A stretch of DNA of 13,084 nt from an uncultured Clostridia bacterium (GTDB lineage: Bacteria; Bacillota; Clostridia; Christensenellales; Aristaeellaceae). The stretch spans positions 1 to 13,084 of the forward strand of contig CAKTXH010000073.1 of NCBI GenBank assembly GCA_934630975.1. The letters are read 5' to 3'. Positions 1 through 6,576 of the stretch are shown here, in pieces. The position numbers were made by a program, and so were the translations under genes. The notes beneath the pieces were generated by a model. The model saw nothing but the letters and a program-made list of their open reading frames with translations, ran no database searches and was not told the DNA's origin. Each line of letters starts with the position of its first letter. Positions within the stretch are counted from its first letter, which is position 1.

Positions 1-157
1 TCAATCGGATGCGCCTGGGCGAACGCGTTGGCGCACCGGCTCGGGAGTGTTCTTTCCGCCCGCGGGGTTTCTGCGCATGGCTCTCAGCCGGCGGCCATGC
101 CTCTCTGGTTGAAAACGCGGGGTACTCGTCTCTTTCATCGCCGTTTTGTTTTTGATG
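1..157 (-). ncRNA. T-box leader (partial), probable asparagine specifier AAC
   Basis: A T-box is a cis-acting leader that binds uncharged tRNA and controls an aminoacyl-tRNA synthetase or amino acid gene. On the minus strand the sequence shows the Stem I pattern: GAGTAC (127-122), helix CCCGCG (121-116) with CGCGGG (64-59), AGAGAG (106-101), then distal stem GCATGGC (100-94) with GCCATGC (81-75). The specifier side reads GGAAAG-AAC-A-CTCCCGAGC. Lined up with the remembered glyQS T-box (GAAA-GGC-A-UUCUUGAGC), this puts the specifier at AAC, positions 51-49, which is asparagine. An 8-bp hairpin (37-30 with 15-8) fits a following stem. The antiterminator with the T-box sequence and the controlled gene lie beyond position 1, so neither is seen. 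An Asn target (asnS, asnA/asnB or an Asn transporter) is inferred. Confidence 0.8.
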
Positions 158-163
158 GGAGGA

Positions 164-192
164 ATTATAGCGCATCTGCATGCAGCTGTCAA
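164..192 (-). promoter_or_regulatory. Consensus SigA-type promoter for the T-box leader
   Basis: Read on the minus strand, the -35 is TTGACA (192-187) and the -10 is TATAAT (169-164), separated by exactly 17 bases. Both hexamers are perfect. Transcription would begin near position 157 and run left into the T-box leader and out of the window. The perfect match fits a transcript controlled afterwards by premature termination rather than at initiation. Confidence 0.88.
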
Positions 193-281
193 GCGTTTTC
201 TTTCGATTTCTTTTCAAAACGCATATCGTTTTTGCGCTTTATGAAGGTTTTTCCGTTTCCCCTTCATTTTTGCGCATCGGT

Positions 282-311
282 TTGACATTTTCCGGCGCTT
301 CGGGGTATACT
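282..311 (+). promoter_or_regulatory. Promoter of the YbjN-family gene
   Basis: TTGACA at 282-287 and TATACT at 306-311 with an 18-base spacer. The start codon follows at 355, preceded by an ACGGAGG ribosome-binding site. This promoter is divergent from the T-box promoter, with about 90 bases of AT-rich DNA between the two -35 elements. Confidence 0.75.
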
Positions 312-354
312 GTCTGCATCCCGATTTCATCCCCATGCAAACGGAGGCATCATC

Positions 355-828
355 ATGGCGTATTCTCAGCCCATCGCAGATATGCTGCGCGAATTTTTCG
401 CCGTTTCGGGCATCCATGCCGATTTTGAGGAAAAACCGACCTGCGGCGTTTTCACCCTTCGCATGAAGCTGCGCTGCCGCCTGCAAACGGCGCAGATGCT
501 CGTGCTTGTGCGCGAGGATAACTTTTCCACGCTGACGACCATTCCCCTCGCCGCGGACGAAAACAGCCGTCTGGCCGTCGCGGAATACCTGACGCGCGTG
601 AATTTCAACATGCGCAGCGGCAATTTTGAGCTGAATATGGATACCGGCGAAATCCGCTTCAAGACCTATGTGCACGTCGGCGCGGGCGCGCCGGATCTCA
701 GCGCGGCGCGTCTGGCCGTCACGCTGCCGTTCTTCATGTTCGACCGTTTCGGCGACGGCCTGCTCGAAGTGCTCTTCGGGTTCAAGTCGCCGCGGGAAGC
801 GTTTGAAGCCGTGCAGGGGCAAAAGTAA
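355..828 (+). CDS. YbjN domain-containing protein
   Basis: This 157-aa soluble protein resembles the YbjN family, small alpha/beta proteins with a fold like type III secretion chaperones and no settled enzymatic role. Seen in the sequence: an N-terminal helical stretch, a central block containing FSTLTTIPL (about 59-67) and VAEYLTRVNFNMRSGNFEL, then the DTGEIRFKTYV strand typical of the family (about 97-107). There is no signal peptide or membrane helix. The start is supported by ACGGAGG about eight bases upstream and by the promoter at 282-311. The gene stands alone, ended by the hairpin at 910-945. Family assignment is by remembered sequence pattern; the biological role is unknown. Confidence 0.72.
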   Translation: MAYSQPIADMLREFFAVSGIHADFEEKPTCGVFTLRMKLRCRLQTAQMLVLVREDNFSTLTTIPLAADENSRLAVAEYLTRVNFNMRSGNFELNMDTGEIRFKTYVHVGAGAPDLSAARLAVTLPFFMFDRFGDGLLEVLFGFKSPREAFEAVQGQK

Positions 829-862
829 ACGGCCAGCTTGTTGACATAAGCAAACTTGGCTC

Positions 863-892
863 GAATAGCAAAATCAAGAAATTCAGCTATTC
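863..892. repeat. Second GAATAGC/GCTATTC inverted repeat before the terminator
   Basis: GAATAGC at 863-869 and GCTATTC at 886-892 can pair, and the same 7-mer pair forms the base of the terminator stem just downstream (910-916 and 934-940). Each of the two left-hand sequences could therefore also pair with an arm of the terminator. The sequence shows only the repeats; any role is inference. Confidence 0.5.
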
Positions 893-909
893 TTTCATTT
901 GTGGAAAGG

Positions 910-945
910 GCTATTCTCCCCCCCTTCGGGGGAGAATAGCTTTTT
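910..945 (+). terminator. Rho-independent terminator after the YbjN gene
   Basis: GCTATTCTCCCCC (910-922) pairs perfectly with GGGGGAGAATAGC (928-940) across a five-base loop, followed by TTTTT (941-945). The T-run is on the plus-strand side, so it serves the YbjN gene. On the minus strand the hairpin is followed only by CCCTTTCC, so it would be a weak terminator for the ABC operon that ends at 965. Confidence 0.88.
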
Positions 946-964
946 GTCGACAGTCTGATGCTTC

Positions 965-2743
965 TCATTCGAACTGGCTGGCGTAGAGCTGGTAATACTG
1001 CCCCTTGCGGGCCATCAGCTGCTCGTGCGTGCCCTGCTCCACCACGTTGCCGTGATCCAGCACCAGAATGTTATCCGCGTTCTGGATGGTGGAAAGGCGG
1101 TGGGCGATGACGAAGCTGGTGCGCCCCTGCATGAGGGTGCGCATGGCCTTCTGCACCTGCCGCTCGGTATGGGTATCCACGTTGCTGGTGGCCTCGTCCA
1201 AAATCAGCATGCTGGTGCCGTAAAGCATGGCTCTGGCGATGGTCAAAAGCTGCTTTTGGCCTTTGGAAATGTTGCCGCCGTCTTCGGAGATCACCGTGTC
1301 ATATCCCTGCGGCAGGCGCATGATGTAGTTGTGGATATGCGCGGCTTTGGCGGCGGCCTCCACTTCTTCCCGGGTTGCGCCCTCCTTGCCGTAGGCGATG
1401 TTTTCGTAAATCGTGCCCCGGAAAACCCAGGTATCCTGCAAAACCATCGCGTAACTGCGGCGCAGGCTGTCCCGCGTCAGGGCGCGGATCTCATGGCCGT
1501 CCACAAAGATTCCGCCGCCGTTCACGTCGTAAAAGCGCATCAGCAGGTTGATGATGGTGGTTTTGCCCGCGCCCGTCGCGCCGACGATGGCGATCGTCTG
1601 CCCCGGTTCGGCCTTGAGGTTCAAATCCTTCAGAATGATCTTACCGGGCACGTAGCCGAAGGCCACATCCCGCATTTCAACGCCGCCCCGAACCTGCGTA
1701 AGCGCCTGCGCGTCCGCCGCGTCCGGCAGTTCCTCCTGCGCATCCAGCAGGGCGAAAACCCGTTCCGACGCGGAGAGGGCGGAAAGAATCTCGTTGGCGA
1801 TGTTGGCGATTTCGTTGATCGGGCCGGAGAACTTCCGCGAGTAGAGCACGAAGCTTGAAATATGGCCGAGGCTGACGCGTCCGCCTGCGTACAGCAGCGC
1901 GCCGACCAGACCGATCAGGGCAAGGCCGAGGTTGTTGATGAAGTTCACGCTCGGGCCCATCTGCGAACCCATTTGATCCGCCTGACAATACGCATCCGCC
2001 GCCCGGCGGTTGATCCGGTCAAACTCCCCGGCCACGCCGTCCTCATAGGCGTAGGCCAGAATGGTCTTCTGCCCGGAGAATTTTTCCTCCACAAAGCCGT
2101 TCATCTCGCCGTAGGACGCGCTGCGTTTGGCATACAGCGGCCTGGTTTTTTTCGCCATGCGCCGGGTATAAAACAGCGACAGCGGGATGGTGACGAGCAT
2201 GCAGCTCACCAGCGGCAGGCTGATGCTGCACATCATCAAAAACGAACCCGTGATGGTGACGGCGCTGGTCATAATCTGCACGATATCCGTTCCCAGGCTG
2301 GTGGCGATAACGTCCACGTCATAGCTGACCCGGCTGATGATATCGCCGGTCTGGTTCTGGTCAAAGTAGCTGACCGGCAGGCGCATCAGCTTGTCAAACA
2401 CATCGGCGCGCATTTTCTCGGCCACCCGGCGGCTGAGGCGCACCATGCCGATGTTCACCGCAAAGGACAGCAGCGCGCTGAGCACGTAGACCGCCAGCAT
2501 TTGAAGCACGTAATGCCCCACCAGCTGAAAATCCACCTGCCCCGCGCCGGCGGCCGCCGCGTTGATGGCCTGCCCCGCCAGCTTCGGCCCCATCAGGCTG
2601 CCCAGATTGCTCAGCAGCGCGCACAGGCAGAAGAGAACGAGCTGCCAGCGGAAGGGCAGCATGTAGCGCAGGATGCGGTTCAGCGCCCCTTTTGCGTCCT
2701 TGGGCTTTTCTTTTTTGCCGCCCCGATCTCCCTTTCCCGGCAT
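965..2743 (-). CDS. Heterodimeric ABC exporter, subunit B (permease-ATPase fusion, consensus-site Walker B)
   Basis: This 592-aa half-transporter has about six membrane helices (roughly residues 30-330) and a C-terminal ATPase. Motifs seen: Walker A GATGAGKTT at 388-396, Q-loop Q436, a degenerate signature NISKGQ at 491-496 in place of LSGGQ, Walker B LILDEATS at 513-520 with catalytic E517, and switch histidine H548. It resembles YfiC/LmrD/TM288 subunits of Firmicute heterodimeric exporters for drugs or lipophilic compounds. It therefore supplies the competent Walker B of one ATP site and the poor signature of the other. The ATG shares one base with the stop of the upstream gene (TGATG at 2745-2741), with AAAGGAGGG six bases before it, so the two are translationally coupled. 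The substrate cannot be told from sequence. Confidence 0.92.
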   Translation of the reverse strand: MPGKGDRGGKKEKPKDAKGALNRILRYMLPFRWQLVLFCLCALLSNLGSLMGPKLAGQAINAAAAGAGQVDFQLVGHYVLQMLAVYVLSALLSFAVNIGMVRLSRRVAEKMRADVFDKLMRLPVSYFDQNQTGDIISRVSYDVDVIATSLGTDIVQIMTSAVTITGSFLMMCSISLPLVSCMLVTIPLSLFYTRRMAKKTRPLYAKRSASYGEMNGFVEEKFSGQKTILAYAYEDGVAGEFDRINRRAADAYCQADQMGSQMGPSVNFINNLGLALIGLVGALLYAGGRVSLGHISSFVLYSRKFSGPINEIANIANEILSALSASERVFALLDAQEELPDAADAQALTQVRGGVEMRDVAFGYVPGKIILKDLNLKAEPGQTIAIVGATGAGKTTIINLLMRFYDVNGGGIFVDGHEIRALTRDSLRRSYAMVLQDTWVFRGTIYENIAYGKEGATREEVEAAAKAAHIHNYIMRLPQGYDTVISEDGGNISKGQKQLLTIARAMLYGTSMLILDEATSNVDTHTERQVQKAMRTLMQGRTSFVIAHRLSTIQNADNILVLDHGNVVEQGTHEQLMARKGQYYQLYASQFE

Positions 2744-4530
2744 CAGGCTCCCTCCTTTCCAGCCATATCGCCCATTTGGGCCTGACAGATTTCCCGATAC
2801 GCCGGGCAGCTTTCCAAAAGCTCCTCGTGGCTGCCGTAGCCGATGGCGCGTCCGTTATCCATCACCAGAATGTGATCCAGATTCCGAATGGAGCTTACCC
2901 GCTGGGCAATCAGAATCAGCGTGGCGTGCTTGTGATGCGCCTCCAGCGCTTTGCGAAGCTGCGCGTCGGTTCTGTAATCCAGCGCGCTGGAAGCGTCGTC
3001 CAGCACCAGAATCTCCGCCTTCCCCGCCAGCGCGCGGCTGATGAGGATGCGCTGGCGCTGGCCGCCGGAAAGGTTCGCGCCCTTGATATCGGCCATGTGA
3101 TCCAGTCCGTCGTCCAGTCCGTTGATGAATTCCGCCGCCTGCGCATCCGCCGCGGCGCTTTGCAGCGCGCCGTCGTCCAGCCCGCGGCCAAAATCAATGT
3201 TATCCCGCAGCGATTCGTGGAACACCAGATCGTTTTGGAACACAACGCCGAACTTTCGGTGCAGCTCGTCCTTGTCGTAGGTGCGCACGTCCCTGCCGTC
3301 CACGTAAACCGTGCCGCTGTCCGGGTCGTAAAAGCGCATGAGCAGGTTGATGATCGTGGTCTTGCCGCAGCCCGTCGGGCCGATGATTCCGAGACTTTCG
3401 CCGGGTTTCAGCGTAAAGTCGATGTCGTAAAGGCACTGTTCCTGTTCCCGGCGCTGCCGCTCGGTCTGCCGGGCAGGCTGGCCGTCCTCCGTGACCAGCG
3501 GGGCCGTGCGGTAGGTGAAGTTCACGTGGTCAAAGCGGATGCGGCAATCCGCCGCAGCGGCGGCGGTCTCCGGGAGCACGGGCAGGCTCTCGCCGGTTTG
3601 CAGAATCCGGTCGATGCGGTCGCCGGAAGCGGAAGCTTTGCTGATCATCGTGAACATGCGGTTGACCGCCATCACGCTCTGCATGATCATGTTGAAGTAC
3701 GTCAGAAACGCCAGAATCACGCCGGGCTGCATCGCGCCGCTGTCAACCCGCTTCGCGCCCAGCCAGATGACGGCCACCAGACCGCAGTTCAGGCTCAGCT
3801 GCATCATCGGCGCAGGCATGGCCATGAAGACGCCCACGCCGATATCCCGATTGGCCATATCCGCGTTGGCTTCGTGGAAACGCTTCTTCTCGTATTCCGT
3901 TTTGGAAAGCGCCTTGACCACCCGGATGCCGGTGATATTTTCCCGCATCACCCGCACCACCTTATCCAGCGCGCTCTGCACGCCCTGATACATGGGGATG
4001 CCCTTCATCGAAATCAGGATGATCACCGCGATGAGCAGCGGCACCATGGCGATCAAAATGCTGCTGAGCTTTGCATCCATCGCCAGCATGACCATGATTC
4101 CGCCGACGAGCATAATCGGCGCGCGGACGAACATGGTCTGCACAAAGCGCGAAAAATTCTGCACATTATAGCTGTCGCTGGTCATGCGGCTGGTCAGGCT
4201 GGGCAGGCCGAACGCGTCGAACTGGCTGCCGCTGAGGTTGACGGTTTTTTCAAACAGATCCCTGCGCACGTCATACGCGATTTGGCTGGAATTTTCAACC
4301 GCTCTGGCGTTGGTATGTACGTTGATTCTATACGCGGCCAGCGCGCAGAGCACCATCAGAAAGCCCCAGAAAAAGACCTGCCCCATCTGCTGTCGGGGCA
4401 CGATTTCATCAATCAGGCGCTCCAGAATATAAGGGAGGAGAAGCTCGCTGACGGTCGCCGCCAGTTTCAAAACGATCACCAGCAGAATCGACTTTGCATA
4501 GGGCTTCATGTACCGAAAAATCAGCTTCAT
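2743..4530 (-). CDS. Heterodimeric ABC exporter, subunit A (permease-ATPase fusion, degenerate catalytic site)
   Basis: This 595-aa half-transporter is the first gene of the exporter operon and resembles YfiB/LmrC/TM287. About six membrane helices (roughly 13-295) precede the ATPase. Walker A GPTGCGKT lies at 384-391, Q-loop Q432, and a full LSGGQ signature at 487-491. Walker B reads LVLDDASS (508-515), with Asp512 where a catalytic Glu is normal, and the switch residue is Gln543 instead of His. These changes mark the degenerate-site subunit of asymmetric exporters. A charged insertion of about 25 residues (roughly 344-366) follows the start of the nucleotide-binding domain. GGAAAGGAG lies seven bases before the ATG. 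The gene is divergent from the XRE regulator at 4742. Confidence 0.92.
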   Translation of the reverse strand: MKLIFRYMKPYAKSILLVIVLKLAATVSELLLPYILERLIDEIVPRQQMGQVFFWGFLMVLCALAAYRINVHTNARAVENSSQIAYDVRRDLFEKTVNLSGSQFDAFGLPSLTSRMTSDSYNVQNFSRFVQTMFVRAPIMLVGGIMVMLAMDAKLSSILIAMVPLLIAVIILISMKGIPMYQGVQSALDKVVRVMRENITGIRVVKALSKTEYEKKRFHEANADMANRDIGVGVFMAMPAPMMQLSLNCGLVAVIWLGAKRVDSGAMQPGVILAFLTYFNMIMQSVMAVNRMFTMISKASASGDRIDRILQTGESLPVLPETAAAAADCRIRFDHVNFTYRTAPLVTEDGQPARQTERQRREQEQCLYDIDFTLKPGESLGIIGPTGCGKTTIINLLMRFYDPDSGTVYVDGRDVRTYDKDELHRKFGVVFQNDLVFHESLRDNIDFGRGLDDGALQSAAADAQAAEFINGLDDGLDHMADIKGANLSGGQRQRILISRALAGKAEILVLDDASSALDYRTDAQLRKALEAHHKHATLILIAQRVSSIRNLDHILVMDNGRAIGYGSHEELLESCPAYREICQAQMGDMAGKEGA

Positions 4531-4587
4531 TCAGGCTCCTTTCCGGCAGGAAACGCACGTCGCCGCCGCAAATGTTTTTCTAAGCGT

Positions 4588-4593
4588 ATTATA
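4588..4593 (-). promoter_or_regulatory. Likely -10 element of the ABC exporter operon
   Basis: On the minus strand a perfect TATAAT occurs at 4593-4588, preceded by TG, about 58 bases before the ATG at 4530. No good -35 lies 16-18 bases upstream (the 17-base position holds TGGCGT). This is the pattern expected of a promoter that relies on an activator or of a weak promoter. Confidence 0.5.
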
Positions 4594-4655
4594 CATTCTT
4601 TTTGCAGCAAACGCCAGCGCCTGTTCTTGAATGACAATCTATTTCCCATTTTTAT

Positions 4656-4717
4656 GTAAAGCACCCTTGACATTCTCCCCGGATGGTGCTATGATGTGCG
4701 TGTAAAGCAAGCTTTAC
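4656..4717. promoter_or_regulatory. Putative XRE operator: GTAAAGC inverted repeat plus upstream half-site
   Basis: GTAAAGC (4702-4708), AA, then GCTTTAC (4711-4717) form a perfect 7-bp inverted repeat immediately after the -10 element. A third GTAAAGC copy lies at 4656-4662, just before the -35. Small XRE regulators commonly control their own promoter through such sites. Binding of this protein to it is inferred from position only. Confidence 0.6.
4667..4695 (+). promoter_or_regulatory. Promoter of the XRE regulator and membrane protein
   Basis: TTGACA at 4667-4672 and TATGAT at 4690-4695 with a 17-base spacer, a strong SigA-type match. The start site would be near 4702, which places the inverted repeat at 4702-4717 on the first transcribed bases, where a bound repressor would block initiation. 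Confidence 0.8.
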
Positions 4718-4741
4718 TTTTGATCAGAGGAGTTTTCATCC

Positions 4742-4954
4742 ATGAAAAATCGGCTCGAGGAGCTGCGCAGGCAGCGCGCCATCCGCCAAGAGGATTTGGC
4801 GCAGGCGCTCGGTGTGTCGCGGCAGACGGTCATCTCGCTGGAAAAGGGGAAGTACAACCCGTCTCTGGCGCTGGCTTTCAAACTCGCGCGGTATTTCGGC
4901 CTGCCCATCGAGGATATTTTCGACGACAGCGACGAATACCCCGACGCTCAGTGA
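4742..4954 (+). CDS. XRE-family helix-turn-helix transcriptional regulator
   Basis: This 70-aa protein is almost entirely one Cro/C1-type helix-turn-helix domain. The recognition unit runs through QEDLAQALGVSRQTVISLEKG (about 16-36), followed by the family features YNPSLALAFKLARYFGLPIEDIF (about 38-60). It has no ligand-binding or dimerisation domain. The start is supported by GAGGAG nine bases upstream, and the promoter and operator-like repeat at 4656-4717 suggest autorepression. The next gene, 69 bases downstream on the same strand, is a small membrane protein; this XRE plus small membrane protein pairing recurs in Bacilli and Clostridia. It is also divergent from the ABC exporter operon and could control it. 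Targets are inferred. Confidence 0.9.
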   Translation: MKNRLEELRRQRAIRQEDLAQALGVSRQTVISLEKGKYNPSLALAFKLARYFGLPIEDIFDDSDEYPDAQ

Positions 4955-5023
4955 CCGCGATTCATCCGCTTCCGCCCCGCACGGGGCAATGATTCGGCGT
5001 TTTATGCCGGGGAGGAATTTGTT

Positions 5024-5458
5024 ATGGCTTGTAAATGGGGAGAAAAAAAGAACATGTCCGTCTTGCTGGCGGTCGGCCTGATTCTGCTGATCGGCGGCGT
5101 CATCTTCAATCTGTTTTTGCCGGAGGATGCGCACATGCTTTCGCGCATCGCCGGCTTTTTCAGCGGCATGGGCGGCTCGTTCGTCGCGATTGCGCTGGTC
5201 GTGCTCCTGCGCCGCAGGCTGCTGGGCGAAGCGCGCGCCAAAGACAGCGAGCTGGCCGCCACGGATGAGCGCGGTCAACTGATCGCGCTGAAGGCGCAAA
5301 ACGTGCTGGCGCTGTGCGTCACCTTCTCGATGTGCGCGATGATCATCGTCGCAATGGTTCGCGGCGACACGCTTTACATACTGCTGGGCGCCGCGCTGCT
5401 CATGCTCAGCGCGGCGGGCAAGGCCATTGCGGCGCACATATACGGCAAACAGCTTTAA
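5024..5458 (+). CDS. Small four-helix membrane protein, partner of the XRE regulator
   Basis: This 144-aa protein has four predicted membrane helices, near residues 12-32, 42-62, 93-112 and 117-138. A basic patch RRR (about 63-65) and a charged cytoplasmic loop with TDERGQLIALKAQN (80-93) separate the second and third. The DER-containing loop is reminiscent of the small membrane proteins (DUF2178-like) that follow XRE genes in Firmicutes, though I cannot confirm the family. A strong GGAGG eight bases before ATG 5024 decides the start over the internal Met11. It is probably co-transcribed with the XRE gene, since no terminator is evident between them. The function is unknown. Confidence 0.75.
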   Translation: MACKWGEKKNMSVLLAVGLILLIGGVIFNLFLPEDAHMLSRIAGFFSGMGGSFVAIALVVLLRRRLLGEARAKDSELAATDERGQLIALKAQNVLALCVTFSMCAMIIVAMVRGDTLYILLGAALLMLSAAGKAIAAHIYGKQL

Positions 5459-5486
5459 CGCCCGGACAAAACCGCCCCGCTGTCCC

Positions 5487-5516
5487 TTGTATCTCCCTCG
5501 CCGTTTCTGTTATACT
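5487..5516 (+). promoter_or_regulatory. Possible promoter of the alpha/beta hydrolase gene
   Basis: TATACT at 5511-5516 is a good -10. The -35 candidate TTGTAT (5487-5492) matches only three of six positions, with an 18-base spacer. The start codon is at 5548, with AGGGGG seven bases before it. Confidence 0.5.
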
Positions 5517-5547
5517 AAACGTATCATCAACGGCAGGGGGATTTTTT

Positions 5548-6510
5548 ATGTTTGAGCTGATTTCGGAAACCAACTACCGCGAAACGATGGAAAAAACCGT
5601 CGAGCCGCAGCTGGCCTCGATTCGGGAGGAGGTTTCCCTGCCGCTCGAGGGCGGCGGCGCGCTGCATGCCGAGCTGTACGAGCAGCCGAAGGCCGAGCGC
5701 GCGGTCGTCGTGCTGCACGGGTACACGGAAAGCGGCGAAAAGTTCCGCGAAATGACGTGGTATTTCCTGCAATCGGGCTTCAATGTCTATGCGATTGACC
5801 ACCGCGGGCACGGCAAAAGCGCGCGTTCGGTGGACGAGACGTGGCTGACGCACGTGGATCATTTTTCGGATTACGTAAACGATCTCGAGGCGTTCATGAA
5901 CCACGTCGTCCTGCCGCGCACGAAGGCGCTGCCGCTCTGTCTCTATGCCCATTCGATGGGCGGCGCGGTCGGCGGTATGACGCTGCAAAGACACCCGCAG
6001 ATGTTCGCGCGCGCCGTGCTGACCGCACCGATGATCGCGCCGTCGAGCGCGCCGTTCCCGTCGTGGATGGGCGCGGGCATTGCGAAGTTCATGTGCGCCA
6101 TCGGCAAAACGAAGGAAATGGCGTTCATCGGCAAGCCGTTCGACCCGAAGAACGAGACGTTTGAAGCGTCCTTCGGCACGAGCCGCGCGCGGTTTGATTA
6201 TTACGCGCGCAAGCGGCTGGAAAACGCGCATCTGCAAAACAACGCGCCGACCTACGGCTGGGTGAAGGAAGCGGTCGGCGTGACGAAGGTTTTGCTCAAT
6301 CCCGAAGCGGATCGACAGATTCAAACCCCGCTTCTGCTCTGCCAGGCTTCGCAAGACACGGTTGTCCGCCTGCCCGAGCAGAACCAATTTGTTTCGCTGC
6401 TGCCGCACGCGCAGTTACGCGCGTTTGACGCGAAGCACGAAATCTACATGTCGGGCGACGACGTCATGCGCGAATACGTTCCGGCGGTCATCGGGTTTTT
6501 GAGGGGATGA
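5548..6510 (+). CDS. Alpha/beta hydrolase, monoacylglycerol lipase / lysophospholipase type
   Basis: This 320-aa protein belongs to the S33-like 'Hydrolase_4' group that includes monoglyceride lipases and lysophospholipase PldB, serine hydrolases that cleave ester bonds of monoacylglycerols or lysolipids. Motifs seen: oxyanion-region LHGYTE (56-61), DHRGHGKS (84-91), nucleophile elbow AHSMGG with Ser136 (Ala replaces the usual first Gly), probable acid Asp270 in ASQDTVV, and catalytic His297 in AKHEIYM. A cap region of about 160-250 carries several aromatic and basic residues. There is no signal peptide, so it is probably cytoplasmic. The frame is open further upstream to 5314, but AGGGGG seven bases before ATG 5548 and the promoter at 5487-5516 favour this start. 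It is monocistronic, closed by the terminator at 6542-6566. The true substrate is not known. Confidence 0.85.
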   Translation: MFELISETNYRETMEKTVEPQLASIREEVSLPLEGGGALHAELYEQPKAERAVVVLHGYTESGEKFREMTWYFLQSGFNVYAIDHRGHGKSARSVDETWLTHVDHFSDYVNDLEAFMNHVVLPRTKALPLCLYAHSMGGAVGGMTLQRHPQMFARAVLTAPMIAPSSAPFPSWMGAGIAKFMCAIGKTKEMAFIGKPFDPKNETFEASFGTSRARFDYYARKRLENAHLQNNAPTYGWVKEAVGVTKVLLNPEADRQIQTPLLLCQASQDTVVRLPEQNQFVSLLPHAQLRAFDAKHEIYMSGDDVMREYVPAVIGFLRG

Positions 6511-6541
6511 CGGCGGCCGCCGCGCCTCGCCTGCATGTTAG

Positions 6542-6566
6542 GGAGAACGTCCGCGTTCTCCTTTTT
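6542..6566 (+). terminator. Terminator after the alpha/beta hydrolase gene
   Basis: GGAGAACG (6542-6549) pairs with CGTTCTCC (6554-6561) across a TCCG loop, followed by TTTTT (6562-6566). It lies 31 bases after the hydrolase stop and just before the end of the convergent LysR gene. Confidence 0.85.
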
Positions 6567-6576
6567 GATTGCCTTT

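Noticed and set aside
1..138. 45-codon minus-strand open frame starting at ATG 138 after the perfect promoter
   Set aside because: It coincides with T-box Stem I, has no ribosome-binding site (the upstream bases are pyrimidine-rich CCTCCC), and its arginine/proline-rich composition follows from structured RNA.
841..869. TTGACA (841-846) with a 17-base spacer as a promoter
   Set aside because: The -10 position holds AATAGC, three of six matches, and the terminator follows with no plus-strand gene after it.
2692..4659. 655-codon plus-strand open frame opposite the ABC exporter gene
   Set aside because: It is antisense to a gene with complete ABC motifs, has histidine/arginine/alanine-rich composition typical of the reverse strand of GC-rich coding DNA, and resembles no family.
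4973..4988. GCCCC-GCAC-GGGGC hairpin between the XRE gene and the membrane protein gene as a terminator
   Set aside because: The stem is five base pairs with no T-run; the following gene has its own strong ribosome-binding site and the two look co-transcribed.
5314..5547. 78-codon N-terminal extension of the alpha/beta hydrolase
   Set aside because: It overlaps the preceding membrane protein gene in another frame and spans the predicted promoter; ATG 5548 has the ribosome-binding site and gives a normal family length.
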